Positions 39,001 through 50,445 are shown, numbered from the stretch's first letter. The stretch: DNA of 64,000 nt from Lycocorax pyrrhopterus obiensis (GCA_014706295.1 JACSVZ010000037.1:620001-684000), one strand, 5' to 3'. A program made the numbers and translations. Notes: generated by a model from the letters alone, not told the origin.

Positions 39001-39380
39001 AGAAATTCCCAGATAGTGTGCATGTGCTGTTATAATATCAGGTGCTTGGGGCTGGGATTACTCTGGTGCATAGAGGTAAAATTCACTAGGAAGTACTACA
39101 GGACTGAGTTCCAGAAGTAGCGGATAACACGGGAACATTGGGAAGTGATCTCTACCTTATTTCTTGGTGCCACGCAAACCTAAACAGTTTTACAAACTCT
39201 GAAGGAGTAAGAAAGCCCCAAAAAATTGAACAGATACTGTGCACCAGGAGAAAGCAAAATAGGAACTAGGAAGAGAAATAAAGAGGTGATAGGAAAGACA
39301 AAGAGAGGGAGGAAAAAAGACCATTACATTTGAGTAATGATGAACAATAAAATGTCTACTTTTTGCTTTCCAGGCCCTAA
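26690..39380 (+). CDS. PDPN: PDPN, podoplanin (six coding exons joined)
   Basis: The exons are 26690-26759, 37441-37526, 37965-38058, 38298-38333, 38698-38809 and 39374-39380. All introns are GT-AG and all junctions keep phase, giving 134 residues. Podoplanin is a type I membrane sialoglycoprotein of lymphatic endothelium, podocytes and epithelia; it signals through CLEC-2 and anchors to the actin cortex through ERM proteins. Visible features are a signal peptide (1-22), an acidic ectodomain (23-96) with N-glycosylation sequons at Asn42 and Asn71, a transmembrane helix (about 98-125) with two GxxxG motifs, and the tail RKMSGRYSP. As I recall it, human podoplanin has the same tail, which is decisive together with the LRRC38/PRDM2 synteny. 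The ectodomain is shorter and less Ser/Thr-rich than in mammals (human about 162 residues in total), and I see no mammalian-type PLAG repeats. Confidence 0.92.
28749..28800. repeat. (ATT)n microsatellite with ACT interruptions
   Basis: About 17 trinucleotide units, interrupted in the middle by three ACT variants, in PDPN intron 1. Confidence 0.9.
30017..30052. repeat. (AAC)n microsatellite
   Basis: About eleven nearly perfect CAA/AAC units ending in a short A run, in PDPN intron 1. The A-run end may mark an old retroposon tail, but no element body is recognisable beside it. Confidence 0.9.
33249..33290 (+). repeat. Polypyrimidine (mainly T) tract
   Basis: A run of T with a few C, over 40 bases long. 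It ends at TTCAAG, so it could serve as the pyrimidine tract of a splice acceptor (see findings). Confidence 0.8.
37441..37526 (+). CDS. PDPN: PDPN coding exon 2 (ectodomain)
   Basis: Encodes Ala24-Val52, acidic, with the sequon Asn42-Asp-Thr. The acceptor is TTTATTCAG/C and the donor GTG/GTGAGT. The intron enters in phase 1 and leaves in phase 0. Confidence 0.88.
37965..38058 (+). CDS. PDPN: PDPN coding exon 3 (ectodomain)
   Basis: Encodes Ile53-Asp83 plus one base, with the sequon Asn71-Ser-Thr. It repeats the VLEGE motif of exon 2. The acceptor is CTCTTGCAG/A and the donor GACG/GTAAAA. Confidence 0.88.
38298..38333 (+). CDS. PDPN: PDPN coding exon 4 (microexon-sized, 36 nt)
   Basis: Encodes Gly84-Glu95 (acidic and charged) plus one base. 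It begins and ends in phase 1, so it could be skipped without a frameshift. The acceptor is GGCTTCACAG/G and the donor GAAG/GTATTA. Confidence 0.85.
38698..38809 (+). CDS. PDPN: PDPN coding exon 5 (transmembrane and tail)
   Basis: Encodes the Gly-rich hydrophobic helix (GIIIG and GILAG motifs) and RKMSGRY, ending two bases into the next codon. The donor is TACTC/GTAAGT, a full consensus. The basic Arg126-Lys127 pair and Arg131 correspond to the ERM-binding tail of mammalian podoplanin. Confidence 0.9.
39374..39380 (+). CDS. PDPN: PDPN coding exon 6 (last seven coding bases)
   Basis: After the acceptor GCTTTCCAG, G completes the Ser codon, CCC encodes Pro134 and TAA stops translation. The resulting ...GRYSP end is the same as I recall for human podoplanin. 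Confidence 0.85.
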
Positions 39381-40540
39381 ACACAGTTGAAACAAGCAAC
39401 CATGCCATTCTGTGCCAGAAAATACAAGTGCTTCTTATTTTATACAAACGAAAGACTATTCCTGTATTTGTGTGAGAAGATGATCCATGGAAAATACAGT
39501 CAAAGAATTTCAGATCTATGGGGATACCACACAACTCTAAGGACCACCCTCACATCCCCCCTGCACAGAGTATGGAACATTTCATAGGATTTTTTACTAA
39601 CCAGAATTTTACTAGAAGAAAAAGATTTTGCAGTAAGAAAAAACCCTGCAGCAAAGAGATGTACATCTGAAATGTGATTTTGCAGGTATTATATGCTTGG
39701 TTTTTAAATGCTACCAAAGATTATTTCACATTACATTATATGTATTCTTTTAAAACAAAAAAAACCCCGTGTTTTTGGCTGGTTAAGTGCTTCTGGCATG
39801 TTTATCTACCACATGATGTATCAAAATGGAGGAATTAGCTTCAGAGAGAACCAGTTATTTACAAATTAGGAAAATACTGGATATTGTAAGCTAAAATCTT
39901 TCCACTACTGATACAGATTTTCTGCTCTTGATACTTAACGTTATTTTGTGGCAAAATATGGTAGGTCTGGCTGGAACTGACCTACCAACTGAAAGCTTGC
40001 TCGTCTGACTATGGCATCAGGAATTTCCTGCCTTCTCTTGCTGCAGAGACATGCAGGAATTGAAATACACATCCTGAATTAAGGGGTGCTTGGAAAATAC
40101 CCAGTTTTGATGGGTCACTTTAGAGCTAACATGTAGAAGCTTTTGAATTAGTGTACACTGTTTTTTTCTTTATGCCTGTCCCATTTTCTAACTGTACAGT
40201 AGATTTGTTTGACAACATGTGCAACACCAGGTCAGAATGTGTCACTGAGGTATAAAGCATCTTTGGAGTCTGCAGCTTTTCTGGGGCATATTTAGTGCAG
40301 CACGACCTGAATCTGCAGAGCTCAGGGCAGAGGCTTTGCATGTCAAGTGGCTGCAGTGCATCAGGTTTCCTAAATTTTATGGCACTTCAGTGTTTGGTGT
40401 AAAAATCATGATAATCAATATGGTCATCAATTGCTAAATGTCAGCTTATCTGTGTTTGCTTTTCTGTTTCTTTCGTGTGCCTTGAACTATCATATCAATA
40501 CAAGCTTTGGAAATAAAAATCATAATATAAACGGTATTAT
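39381..40540 (+). other. PDPN: PDPN 3'UTR
   Basis: Continues from the stop codon in AT-rich sequence with no splice signals of note. It ends after the AATAAA at 40512-40517, and cleavage is probably near 40530-40545. Confidence 0.65.
40512..40517 (+). terminator. PDPN: PDPN poly(A) signal AATAAA
   Basis: A canonical hexamer followed within about 40 bases by the T/G-rich stretch 'ttgttcttggttttattttt', as expected for a downstream element. Confidence 0.65.
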
Positions 40541-43500
40541 TTTACAATAATTGTTCTTGGTTTTATTTTTAAAAAAAGTAAAATGTCTTAAACTTCCTTC
40601 AATTTTCCTGATTTATTTTGGTACTTGTCTTATCAGTGCAATGTCTACAACCAACTCATTTGACACTGATAAATGAAACTATAATTGAAAACAAAACATA
40701 TGAGAGAAAACTAATTCAGAAATCTTTAGTTAGTTCTGGAGCTGATGTGATGAGATGCTCAGTCTGTGACCAAGGAGTAAGCTTAAGCTTTATCTTTGTG
40801 TAAATTCATAGGAAAGCAGGAAAATGACAGTTATTTCTTCTTACAGCAAAAGAATATTAATTTCTGTTAGCTTCGATGTAACAATTTCCTGTCTGTACTG
40901 GGAACTACCCCATAAGGTGCTCTGATGCCTGCTCAAATGCATGGCATATGGAATTATGAATTATTCACCCGTTGGAGGGAATAGCACAGATGTCACCAGT
41001 TTCTTCTGCATCAGCTCAGTCACTGCTAATCTGCAAATACCAAAATGAGGAAACCTTTATTACAACACCAGTAGTAACAAGCCCCCCATTTGAAAAATGT
41101 ATAGCAGAGAACCTTCCTGGGCAGTTCTGAGTTTCCCTGGATCATGGACAGAACAGTTGAACAGGCAGCCTTCTGCTCAAGGACGCTGTGCTTTGTTCCT
41201 ACTCCAGAAGCCATTTTAATTTTCATGTAACAACTACTTAATTTTTCTAGTCTTAACTGTGCCTTTATAGTCTACCCCCTCATTTAAATCAAGTTTTTTT
41301 AATCTTAGGTAAAAAATCAACCCTTCACCAAATTGCCCATGCTCCACTGAAATATTTAGGGGGCTTCTAGCACTGGAGACTCAGTACTAAATATTGTTCT
41401 GTACTAAATCTGAACCTACAAAAACATGAAGACAATTTCCTCCTTGGAGGAAATCAATTGGAGTCCAGGATACTCAGTATATGGCTAAAGAAAGCAAGGA
41501 CTCTGAAGAACCAGAAGACATCTCTTATTTTGAAAATCCAGCAACTGCTGCTGCACTGATCCATTCAATATTCTGATGATTCATACACCTTACTGCCTAG
41601 AAATCTCAAGTGCTGAACATTCTGGTCAGCTTCAAGCAAACCTCAAGAAACTTCGGAAAATTCATGGAAATCTTGCACATTTGTTATGTATCTATGTGTT
41701 ACTGAATCCTTAATTTAATTAATCTGTAATTTCATTATACAAATGTTTTGGAAATGCAGGCTAAAAATGCACACAGAGGTTTGTATCTCACATGAATCTA
41801 CTGCAGTATTCTGTGACTGAGCTGTCATTGCCATGCATTATCCAGCTTCCCATTACTAGTTCAGGACCTCAAAGGTGTGTTGAACACAAGCTATGCAGAT
41901 TTTTGGTAGAATTTCTGTGGAAGATGGGACCTTTTCTGCTTTGTGAGAAGTCAAACAACACATTGTCCTAGGGCAAATCCTTCTGTGAGCTGAAATGAGT
42001 GATCGGTACATGCTTGTATAACCAAGGCCCAAGGTCAGGAGACTTCCTATGCATGAGAACACACAAGGAAACAACAGCTCCATACTTTCCCCAGCTGGGC
42101 AAGCTTGACTTTTATTCACAGGGAACAGCACTCAATAAATCAACACTTGCTTTTAAGTTAAAGTCCTCACTCCTGATCATATTCATTCCTTTAGAGTTAG
42201 TAACAACAACGTTCCCTTTTGCAGCTTGGCGTTGAGTCATGAATGTGGCTCCCCCGAACAGACAAGCAGGCACCAGGCTTCCTGTGAGAATGCCAGATGT
42301 CACTAAAAAATATCATAAACATAGTTGTCCCCTTGCATTTGTGTCTGGGGGAAAGATACACAGCAGCAGCAACTATGAAAGCAGCGACTCGATGCATCAA
42401 TATTTATAATAGTTCTGGCCATCAATACAGCAATTCTTACAGCAGTTCATTTAAGGCGTGTTTTTCCTGTAAGAACAGAAAATGTCAGAAGAATGAATTC
42501 AATAAAACCAGCAATAATGAAGCGTGCACCAGAAGAATTATGGAGATTGACTTACTCCTATAAATTTAAGAAGTGTTCATTTATAATTAAATACCAATTA
42601 AAACATGCAGCAATTGGTTATTATTTTAGGAGTACTGCAGTATGCCATTGCTATTATCTTAACCACATCTTATTTTATTAAAAAGTGAGGACACCCTGCA
42701 CATTAACACCTCTGTAAAGAGTTCAAACTCAAAAGCACTGATGCATCATTCACAGGAGGATGCCAAGTACTACCAGATGAAGTGACTTGCCAAAGGTTGT
42801 AACACAGATAAGAGAAAAGCCACTAACCCAGGAATCTTTAAACATTAAAACAGTAGTCCTGTCACAGCTTCATATTAGTTCCAATAAAGTGATGTTCCAT
42901 TATATTTTATGGTAACTTCATCCTTAATATTCTTTAATATAAGATAGGAACAAAGGATACAGAGCAAAAAAGCAACCTACTGAATCTCCAAGACCACTCA
43001 GGTCAGAAGTGTGCTTGGGTTGCTTTTGATGAAGAACAATCTAAAATTAATTCCTCTGCCACCAGCTGAAGTTCTGCAGTATAGATGCTGCTGAACCACT
43101 CTAAAGCTTATCTGGCCTGCACTGTGCCTGAAGACATTGTTACACCTCCTTGTACTCACCTTCTTCACCAGCTGAAGTATCAGGTTGGCCATACTCATCC
43201 TTTGCAGACAGCTTTTTCAAGCTAAAGGATAAATCATGCTGAAATTCCCAGCATTTTGTTTTGTTTGACAACTCCTGACGGATGCAGAAGGTAACAGGGG
43301 ATCTGTAACTTGACACCAGGTGCCATAATGAAGAGGCTGAATTCATGCTTTGTACACTTTTCACAGCTGCAGTGTGGAGGTATTTACAGATAAATAAACC
43401 GAGCATCACACTGGCCATGTGTCTTTGTCCAGGCCTTGTGGATTTAGGCATCAGACCAAACCCACAGCTCCCCCTGCTCTGCAACAAACAGTTGGGCTGC

Positions 43501-46500
43501 AACACAAAGATCCTTATTCAATCATGGAGCTTGTTCAGCTCTTCCAGGCTTGAGAAGTCAGATTTTCAGACTCCGGTAAATGCTAAGCTGGCAAATGTCT
43601 TAGCAGGCAAGGAGTGCTGCACATTCCATGCATTTTCAAAGCTGTGTTCTGTCTCCAGAAGGCAGTTGGCAAGGATGAGTGATTATTGAGAGTTCAGAAT
43701 CAAAACCAAACAGTGACATCCACAAAAAAAGAGGAAAATGGAAGGGGAAGTAGAGAACTGCAACATTTTGTCTTCACTAAAATTTAATTTTCATTCACTT
43801 TTCCAGCTTGAGCTAATATCGAACAATGGACTTGCCAGCCTGTGGGGCTACTTCAGATGTTAACCCACATATTCAGATAAACTTGCATCAGGGAAAAAAA
43901 AAAGCTTAAAAATGTTACAGCCTTATCTTCCAATAGGAAAAGCAGTAAGAGTGAAACTGATGGAACACAGCAACAAGTCCAGTAACAGCCAGGTAAAAAA
44001 GCTGGGTTTTGAAGGGGAAAATGGTAGAAAGAATCTGTCCTATTCTTCAGAGAACCCTGGGGCTTCTTTCTCCCGTGCAGAACCAGAAGCTATCTAAGAA
44101 CATGGATTTCATTGTACTACACAAGCCCTTTAACTAAATTTTCTTACAATTACTGGTCATAACTTGAAGGCAATACTGACCAGCAACTGAGTTAAGTCAT
44201 TGACTAGAAGTGGATGAACCTAAATCCTTATTAAAACACTCCCTTCTTCCCTCCAGAATTGCCAAACATTTTCTAACAAGGCAATTTTAAATGTACTGAT
44301 GTTTGTCTTAGGAAATTAGTAATGTATGTCTCATTTGAGCTGGGAAGCAACTCCATTTCCTGCCTTTATGAACCATGTTATCCTCAAATAACACATTCCT
44401 TTGAGTCCTGTGGTTATTTTGCCTCATGACATTTGATTCATCTTATGCAGGAAACAGGGAAGGAATTAGCAGGTTCAGCAGGTGTGCTTAAGGGAAAAGA
44501 GATAGGAATGTCAGCTCTTCCTCATTTCCTATCCACCACAGGAATAAACCCCACAGGAGTTGAATAAGCAGAAATAACTGAGCACTGTGTAGTACATTCC
44601 AGCTTCCTTCTTGAAGGAATGTCCTCTTCTGTACATCAGGCACTGAGGCAATTTACTGAGAAATAAGGGACAGCCAGAGCTGTTTTCCTGCCTACATCCA
44701 TACAAATTGTTTAGACAAACAGAATTGAGAAAATTCCACTTCTCACCACTCAGACAGAGCTTTAGATATAGGTGGTACAAGAGATTTTGACCTAAAAGCC
44801 ACCCCTTAAAAAGGCAAGTTGTATATAAAAAGCACAGCTCACTTTTACAGTACAGCAAAGGCTGCCTGTTATAAAGTAGTGAAAGAATTTATTTGGTGTA
44901 AGTTGCTGTTTGAAGTTCTGTCTGTGATCCACACCTGGACTTAGCCTGAGGAAACTAATCCTGGCATTAAGATCTGTGTCTTTGCAATAGACAAAATATT
45001 AATGAGATCATGAAAGCATACATTACTACTAATCACCTCTCACAGGGAGGCAAACCCTGCCACCTGTTCATCTAAACCTGGAAGGGCTGAAGTTAAGAAA
45101 TGTTTAACTCATAACTATGAAGTTTCTCCTTGAAAACAATTTTCCTAATGAATTCTTCTAGCTCATTTTGTCATGATTAATACTTAACTTACTAACACAA
45201 TAAGCATGCTTGACTGAGGGGAAAGTAGCAATAGAATTATTGAGAAGGCAAACCATGCTTGCATTTCATGCAGAAAAGCCAGCAAGAGCCACAAGAATGA
45301 CTTCAGATTTCACACACCTGACAAAAACCAATGGGTAAAGAAATGCACAAGCAGAAAGACTCCTCACTGCAGGCTGATACAGATGCACGATAACTGCACA
45401 CTCAGTAAGCTGTACCTGAGCCCCAGCTAGTGGTGGGAATTACTGATGGCATTTTTACAGGAAAAATGAACATGTTCATAACAGAAAAGCTTCAGATTAT
45501 TATGTATTGCCTTCTACTCATCAAGCCTGGTTTTATTTTTAAAATGCTTCCAACAAAACAAAAGCTACATATTGGTTACTCACGGTTTGCTTGCACCATC
45601 TATACAGCACTTTAGTGGTTCTGGTTGATCCAGCTGGCAGAAGCTGGAAGAAGCAGGAGTGCAGACAATGAGATGCTTTCTTCATTCTTGGTGCTATTTT
45701 TATCCCCTGAGCTTGTCAATATACAATTAGTAAGCAGCAAAATCAAGAGTTGAAAACAATTCTTACCTGTTTTTCCTTCCATAAAGTATTGCCAACATAT
45801 TCTCACAACATAAATATTTCTCGATTAAGTAAGTTTAAGTGATTAATTCAGCTAAGAAACTCATGGTCATCAATTTTCTGCACCCAATCCTGTAGCATCC
45901 AAATCAGTTTAGAGAGACAGTCCTAAAATATCTGCTCTAGTTTGCAATGGAGATTGTCCAACACCATTGACAAATTTACATTCTAGTGAACTTTATCTTT
46001 ACCCCTGTGCCACTGTTGGTGTAATTGATACAGATGAATTTTAGCCAGTTAGTGTGAGTAGCACTCAGGAAATGGCTACTAAGCCCATCTTAGTACAACT
46101 GCCCCATCCCTGGAAGTGTTCAAGGCCAGGCTGGATGGGCCTTGGAGCAATCTGGTCTAGTGGAAGGTGTCCCTGCCCATGGCAGGGGGGTAGAACTGGA
46201 TAATCCTTAAGGTCCAATCCAACCCATCCTATCAAGTCCTACAGAACTTGCTTGACTGAAGATCTCAGCAGCTGTCACATTCTGGAGAGGGCAATGAACA
46301 GTCTTGGACAGGAGTCACCTCTTGTGTAAAACAGGGGAGAATTCTTGGGATCACAATCTGTGATCAAGAAGGAATGAATCAATGTAACTGACTTAACACC
46401 CTTCCCCTGCCCCATCAGATATCCTGGTTACCCTTTTGCTAAAGTCAGTCAAATGGGAATTGTGGGAAAGCCCCCTGGAGCAGGATATAGAACCCAAATA

Positions 46501-48950
46501 TCTAAGACTAACTAGGTATGACCTGTGACCAATTCCATAAAGTGGTCCTGAAAAGGGACCACTCCACAGCTGTGGGAAAAGCAGCACTTGTGCGTCAGCA
46601 GGTGAGGAACTTTTGCACAATGTAACAGGTGAGTGACAACACAGACAAGAGTGGAAACCAAACCATGAGACATTTCAGTTGTGAAAGCTTGGACGTTGCT
46701 TTAAGCTGTGAAAAATTAGATTTTTGTAACAAAACCTGCTACTGGCGCAGGCTGTAGAAGGCAGAAACGAGGACTGTGAAGGACCTTGTGGTTAGAAGGG
46801 CTCACCTAAACCAGCAGGAAGTAAAAGGAGCAGGAATATTTAATGCTTGAGTCTTAAGAGTCCCATTCCCCAGTACATTTTGAGCACAACTTCCCAAAAT
46901 ATCTTAGCAATTCAGTTGATTCTTTATTTTCCAAAAATACCACCTAGAAAAAGATGGAAGTATTGCTTAAATTCAGAGCTATTAATAACCAGTAACCCAA
47001 GCAGTTCAGTCTTTCCCAGAGCCATAGCATGCAGCACATTGTCTTCTATGTTTATAAGGACAAACCAGAACAGCACAGAAAGTTATGATAAAAGAGACCT
47101 TGTCCCATTTAGCAAGAGAAGAACTGGCCATACTGGTATCACTGGAGTCCACCCACTTTCAAGGCTACTTTAGACCTTCTGATACAAAAATCTTCTCTAG
47201 AAATATTTTTTCCTGCCACGGCTCACTAAGATTTTTTACACACAAGAAGTTCATTTTCTCTAACCCCTGAGTCACCTTTTCAGTCACCCTGAATATACTC
47301 AGACACCCAAGATTTACAAAAAGGTTTTTGCTAGTATTTGTCTCTCCTGTGTGCTTACACACCTCCAAGCAACCAGAAGAGCTTATTCATCATTTCAGAG
47401 AGCACAACAGCAGCAATATTGATGTTTTCAGAATACAAAAAATTAAGTGCTCAGAACTTTAATCAAGTAAAGATCCGTAGGCTTCTCTGACCACCTGAAA
47501 GTGTAAATTGAAAGTGCAGGTCCCCTGGAACACCACCAGATGGTAGATATCCTCAGTATAAATGTGGGGAAAATAAGGATGACTTGTACACACAGGTGGA
47601 GAAAAGTTATCACTTCTGTTATTTGTGATACCTTTGGGAAACCTTATACTTAATCTTGAAGGTAGAAAGGTTCATATTCTAGCTAGTTGGGTGTGTAATT
47701 TGTTCTATGTTTTTAATTTTTCTGTTACAGATATAGGGCTCTAACATGTTATACGGGAGCCTTGATTTTTCTTAAAATAACCCCCAAACTTACACAGGTG
47801 TAACTAGTCTAGCTTCATTACAAAATTAAATTAAATGTTAATACAGCTAAATTAGAATTAATTTAGTCTAATAAGTCAAAGTAGTTTAAGCATATTTGAG
47901 GTTTTCTTACTACTAAAATTAGAGGTTTCAAAACTCATTATGGTGTACCTACACAACATGGTGTAATATAAATACATCCTGAGAATACCAGGTGGAAAAA
48001 TCACTGTATCCTGTTATTTTTCAGTCTGCTGTTGCTTGCCAAAGCTAAGCATCACCGCAGAGATGTTCAAATTCCCTGGCAGTGTGTGTCTTCCACACAT
48101 ATGAAAGGTTATCTTTGTAGCTATGTGTCATGGAAATACGGTGGATTGTTCTTAAAAAACTTTGTTTTGATAAGAGTGGGCAGACAGGTGATTTACTTGG
48201 CTACTTGTTGAGGAAACCTTCCAGCTTCATGGAATGGAATAGGATCCCTCTGTCCTGATGCTATATGAGTACTTTTTTGTCCAGCCTTACTGACAGTTTT
48301 AATGTTACTCATTGATATAAATAATCAAATAAATGTAAAACATTTCTGAACTTACTCTTACCTGTAACCGTATTAATGTCTTCCATTCCCCTAGTCAGGG
48401 ATTTTCCTCTGGAAAAATGGCAAATTCTTAACAATTCCAGGTAAATACAGTCCCAGGCTTGGAAGAATGTACCTTCGACTGCATTATGAATAGAACATTC
48501 AGGGGAGAGAGAAAATAAGGACAGAGACACTGTTATGTCCTGCAGTACAAATACAGACATCTCCTAGGAGGTGATTATGGAGGGTTTTTTCCTCTCAGGT
48601 ACTTGCTCAGAAATTGCAGTGAGAAAAACTTGGTTTAGATGGAACAGTACAATTTACGTGCAGCACAAATGGGTCCCAACCCAGAGACAGCCTGGGCTCC
48701 TCAGGGCTGTGAGGGTCAGTCCCCACATCACCTCAGAGACCCAAATAATTTCCTCTCAGCCACCTCATTGGGTTTTTTTTTGTTTTCAGTCACAGGTGAG
48801 AACCCTGTGGAGCTGCTTTACTACAAAAGATGAAAAAGACATTAAAAAAAAAAAAAAGCAGTGGGAAAGAGAACCTGGAGAACCTGTTGACTGTCTGGCA
48901 GAGGGTGGTAGATGGAGGTGGTTGGGGCATGTGGTGTGATCTGAGGGGGG
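40541..48950. other. Intergenic region between PDPN and PRDM2
   Basis: About 8.4 kb with one CR1 fragment (46.1 kb). No established gene is recognised. On the minus strand, a frame ending at a strong donor (43160) and a second frame from 42302 to 42112 are phase-compatible; they are treated as a speculative finding. An A-rich run at 48844-48857 precedes the minisatellite. Confidence 0.6.
46101..46238 (+). mobile_element. CR1 LINE, terminal fragment
   Basis: Reads 'catccctggaagtgttcaag', 'ggccaggctggatgggcctt', 'ggaaggtgtccctgcccatg' and a decayed end near 'aaggtccaatccaaccc'. It is 5'-truncated to about 140 bases. Confidence 0.8.
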
Positions 48951-48954
48951 CTCA

Positions 48955-49824
48955 CGGGATGGAGGGGGTGGAGGGGATAAAGGGAGTAAAGAGGGTGAAG
49001 GGGGTGAAAAGGGATGAAGGTAGTGAAGGGGATGAATGGGAGGAAGGCAGTGTTGGGGATGAAGGCAATGAAGGGGGTGAAAGGGGTGAGGGGATGAAGG
49101 TGATGAAGGGCTGCAAGGCAACAAAAGGGAGGAAGAGGCTGTTGGGGATGAAGGCAAAGAAGGGCTGGAAGGGGCTGTTGGGAATGAGAGGAATGAGGGT
49201 GATGAAGATGATGGGGAGCAGGAAAGGGTTACTGGGGATGAGGGAGATGAAGGAGATGAAGGGCAGGAAGGTGGTGTTGGGGATGAGGACGATGAGGGCG
49301 ATGAAGGGCAGGAAGGGGCTGTTGGGGATGAGGGAGATGAGGAGGATGAGGGGATTGAGGGCGATGAAGGCGATGAGGGGGATGAAGGGCAAGAAGGGGC
49401 TGTTGGGGACGAGGGCGGTGAGCGGGATGAGGGCGATGAAGGGCAGGAAGGGGCTGTTGCGGATGAGGGCAATGAGCGGGAGGAGGGGGATGAAGGCGAT
49501 GAAGGGCAGGAAGGGGCTGTTGGGGATGAGGGCGGTGAGCGGGATGAGGGCGATGAAGGCGATGAGGGGGATGAAGGCGATGTAGGGCAGGAAGGGGTTG
49601 TTGGGGATGAGGGCGGTGAGCGGGATGAGGGCGATGAAGGCGATGAAGGGCAGGAAGGGGCTGTTGGGGATGAGGGAGATGAGGAGGGTGAGCGGGATGA
49701 GGGCGATGAAGGCGATGAAGGCGATGAAGGGCAGGAAGGGGCTGTTGGGGATGAGGGAGATGAGGAGGGTGAGCGGGATGAGGGCGATGAAGGCGATGAA
49801 AGCGATGAAGGGCAGGAAGGGGCT
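48955..49824 (+). repeat. Purine-rich minisatellite of 9-bp units with higher-order structure
   Basis: The plus strand is almost entirely G/A with scattered T and C. Nonamers such as gatgaaggc, gatgagggc and gaagggcag repeat in register. From 49258 the nonamers group into higher-order units that each begin gaagggcag-gaaggggct-gttggggat, with lengths of 45, 81, 54, 63, 81, 63, 81 and 81 bp, all multiples of nine; a partial unit ends at 49824. The part before 49258 is more degenerate. Five of the six reading frames stay open through the ordered part, which explains the long open frames on both strands. None of these frames looks like a functional protein. Confidence 0.93.
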
Positions 49825-50290
49825 CCGGGGGTCCCGCGGCGGGCCCTGCCCGCGGCCTCCCCCCAACGTCACTTCCGAGGCTGGAGACAAGATGGCGCCC
49901 GGACGGTGCCGGCGCTGAGGCCGCTCCGCCGCCAGCGGGGCCCGGGTGAGCGGGGGCGGCGGGACCCGCCGGGTGCAGCCGGGACGGGCCGAGCGGGCGC
50001 CGGGCAGAGCCGGCGGCGCAGGGAGGGGGCCCGCGGAGGCGGCTGCGGGTGCGGTGCCGCCCCGGGGTCCGCGGGGAGGCGGCGGCCGGGGGCGTGAGGG
50101 TAGCGGCGGCAGGTGCGGGACCTGTGCCCGGCGGGACGCGGGAGCGCCTCGGGGAGGGGAAGCGAGGGCGGAGGATGGCGAGAGAGGCCGGCTGGAAGAT
50201 GATGCTCCATCCCCTGGGCGGCTTTTTCAATTTTTTAATCTTGAAAATGCTGCCTCGGAAGTGTCGGCTGGCTCCGGCCGCTGCCAGCCC
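49825..50290 (+). promoter_or_regulatory. PRDM2: PRDM2 CpG-island promoter
   Basis: Base composition changes abruptly to very GC- and CpG-rich sequence here, unlike the rest of the window. The core holds a CRE half-site (acgtca, 49866-49871), an overlapping ETS site on the minus strand (cacttccg, 49870-49877) and a YY1-type element (aagatggcg, 49889-49897). This trio is common at TATA-less housekeeping-type starts. GC boxes follow in intron 1. Transcription probably starts near 49860-49890. Confidence 0.75.
49875..49945 (+). other. PRDM2: PRDM2 5'UTR exon 1
   Basis: The end is set by the donor CCCGG/GTGAGC at 49945/49946; the start is approximate. It contains a short upstream frame, ATG at 49892 to TGA at 49918 (eight codons plus stop), whose ATG sits inside the YY1-type motif. 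Non-coding exon calls are inferred from splice signals and promoter position, not from a transcript. Confidence 0.55.
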
Positions 50291-50445
50291 GATGCTGAGA
50301 GAACTCTGCTCTTTCAAACTGTCTTCAGAAGTTCTGGCACTTCGCAGGCCCCAAGGCTCCTGCAGGTCACGTTCTGCCGAGCTGGGTGAGCAGGGCTCGA
50401 AGGAATTAACTCCAGAATTGGTTCCCTCACTCCAAATGTCCATCT

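Noticed and set aside
48830..49585. 251-codon plus-strand frame of Met-Lys-Ala-Met and Lys-Gly-Arg repeats
   Set aside because: It is the same array in another frame, and it ends where a single variant unit (gtagggcag) makes a TAG. No conserved start context or splice support.
48952..49890. 312-codon minus-strand frame rich in Phe-Ile-Ala-Leu-Ile-Pro repeats, resembling a hydrophobic repeat protein
   Set aside because: It follows the 9-bp repeat register exactly. The apparent membrane character comes from the complement of GAT/GAA/GGC units.
49229..50443. 404-codon minus-strand open frame across the minisatellite and PRDM2 CpG island
   Set aside because: Its His/Pro/Leu-rich repeats are a direct translation of the nonamer array, and its Ala/Pro/Arg-rich part is what a CpG island gives in any open frame. 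There are no domains, and other frames are equally open.
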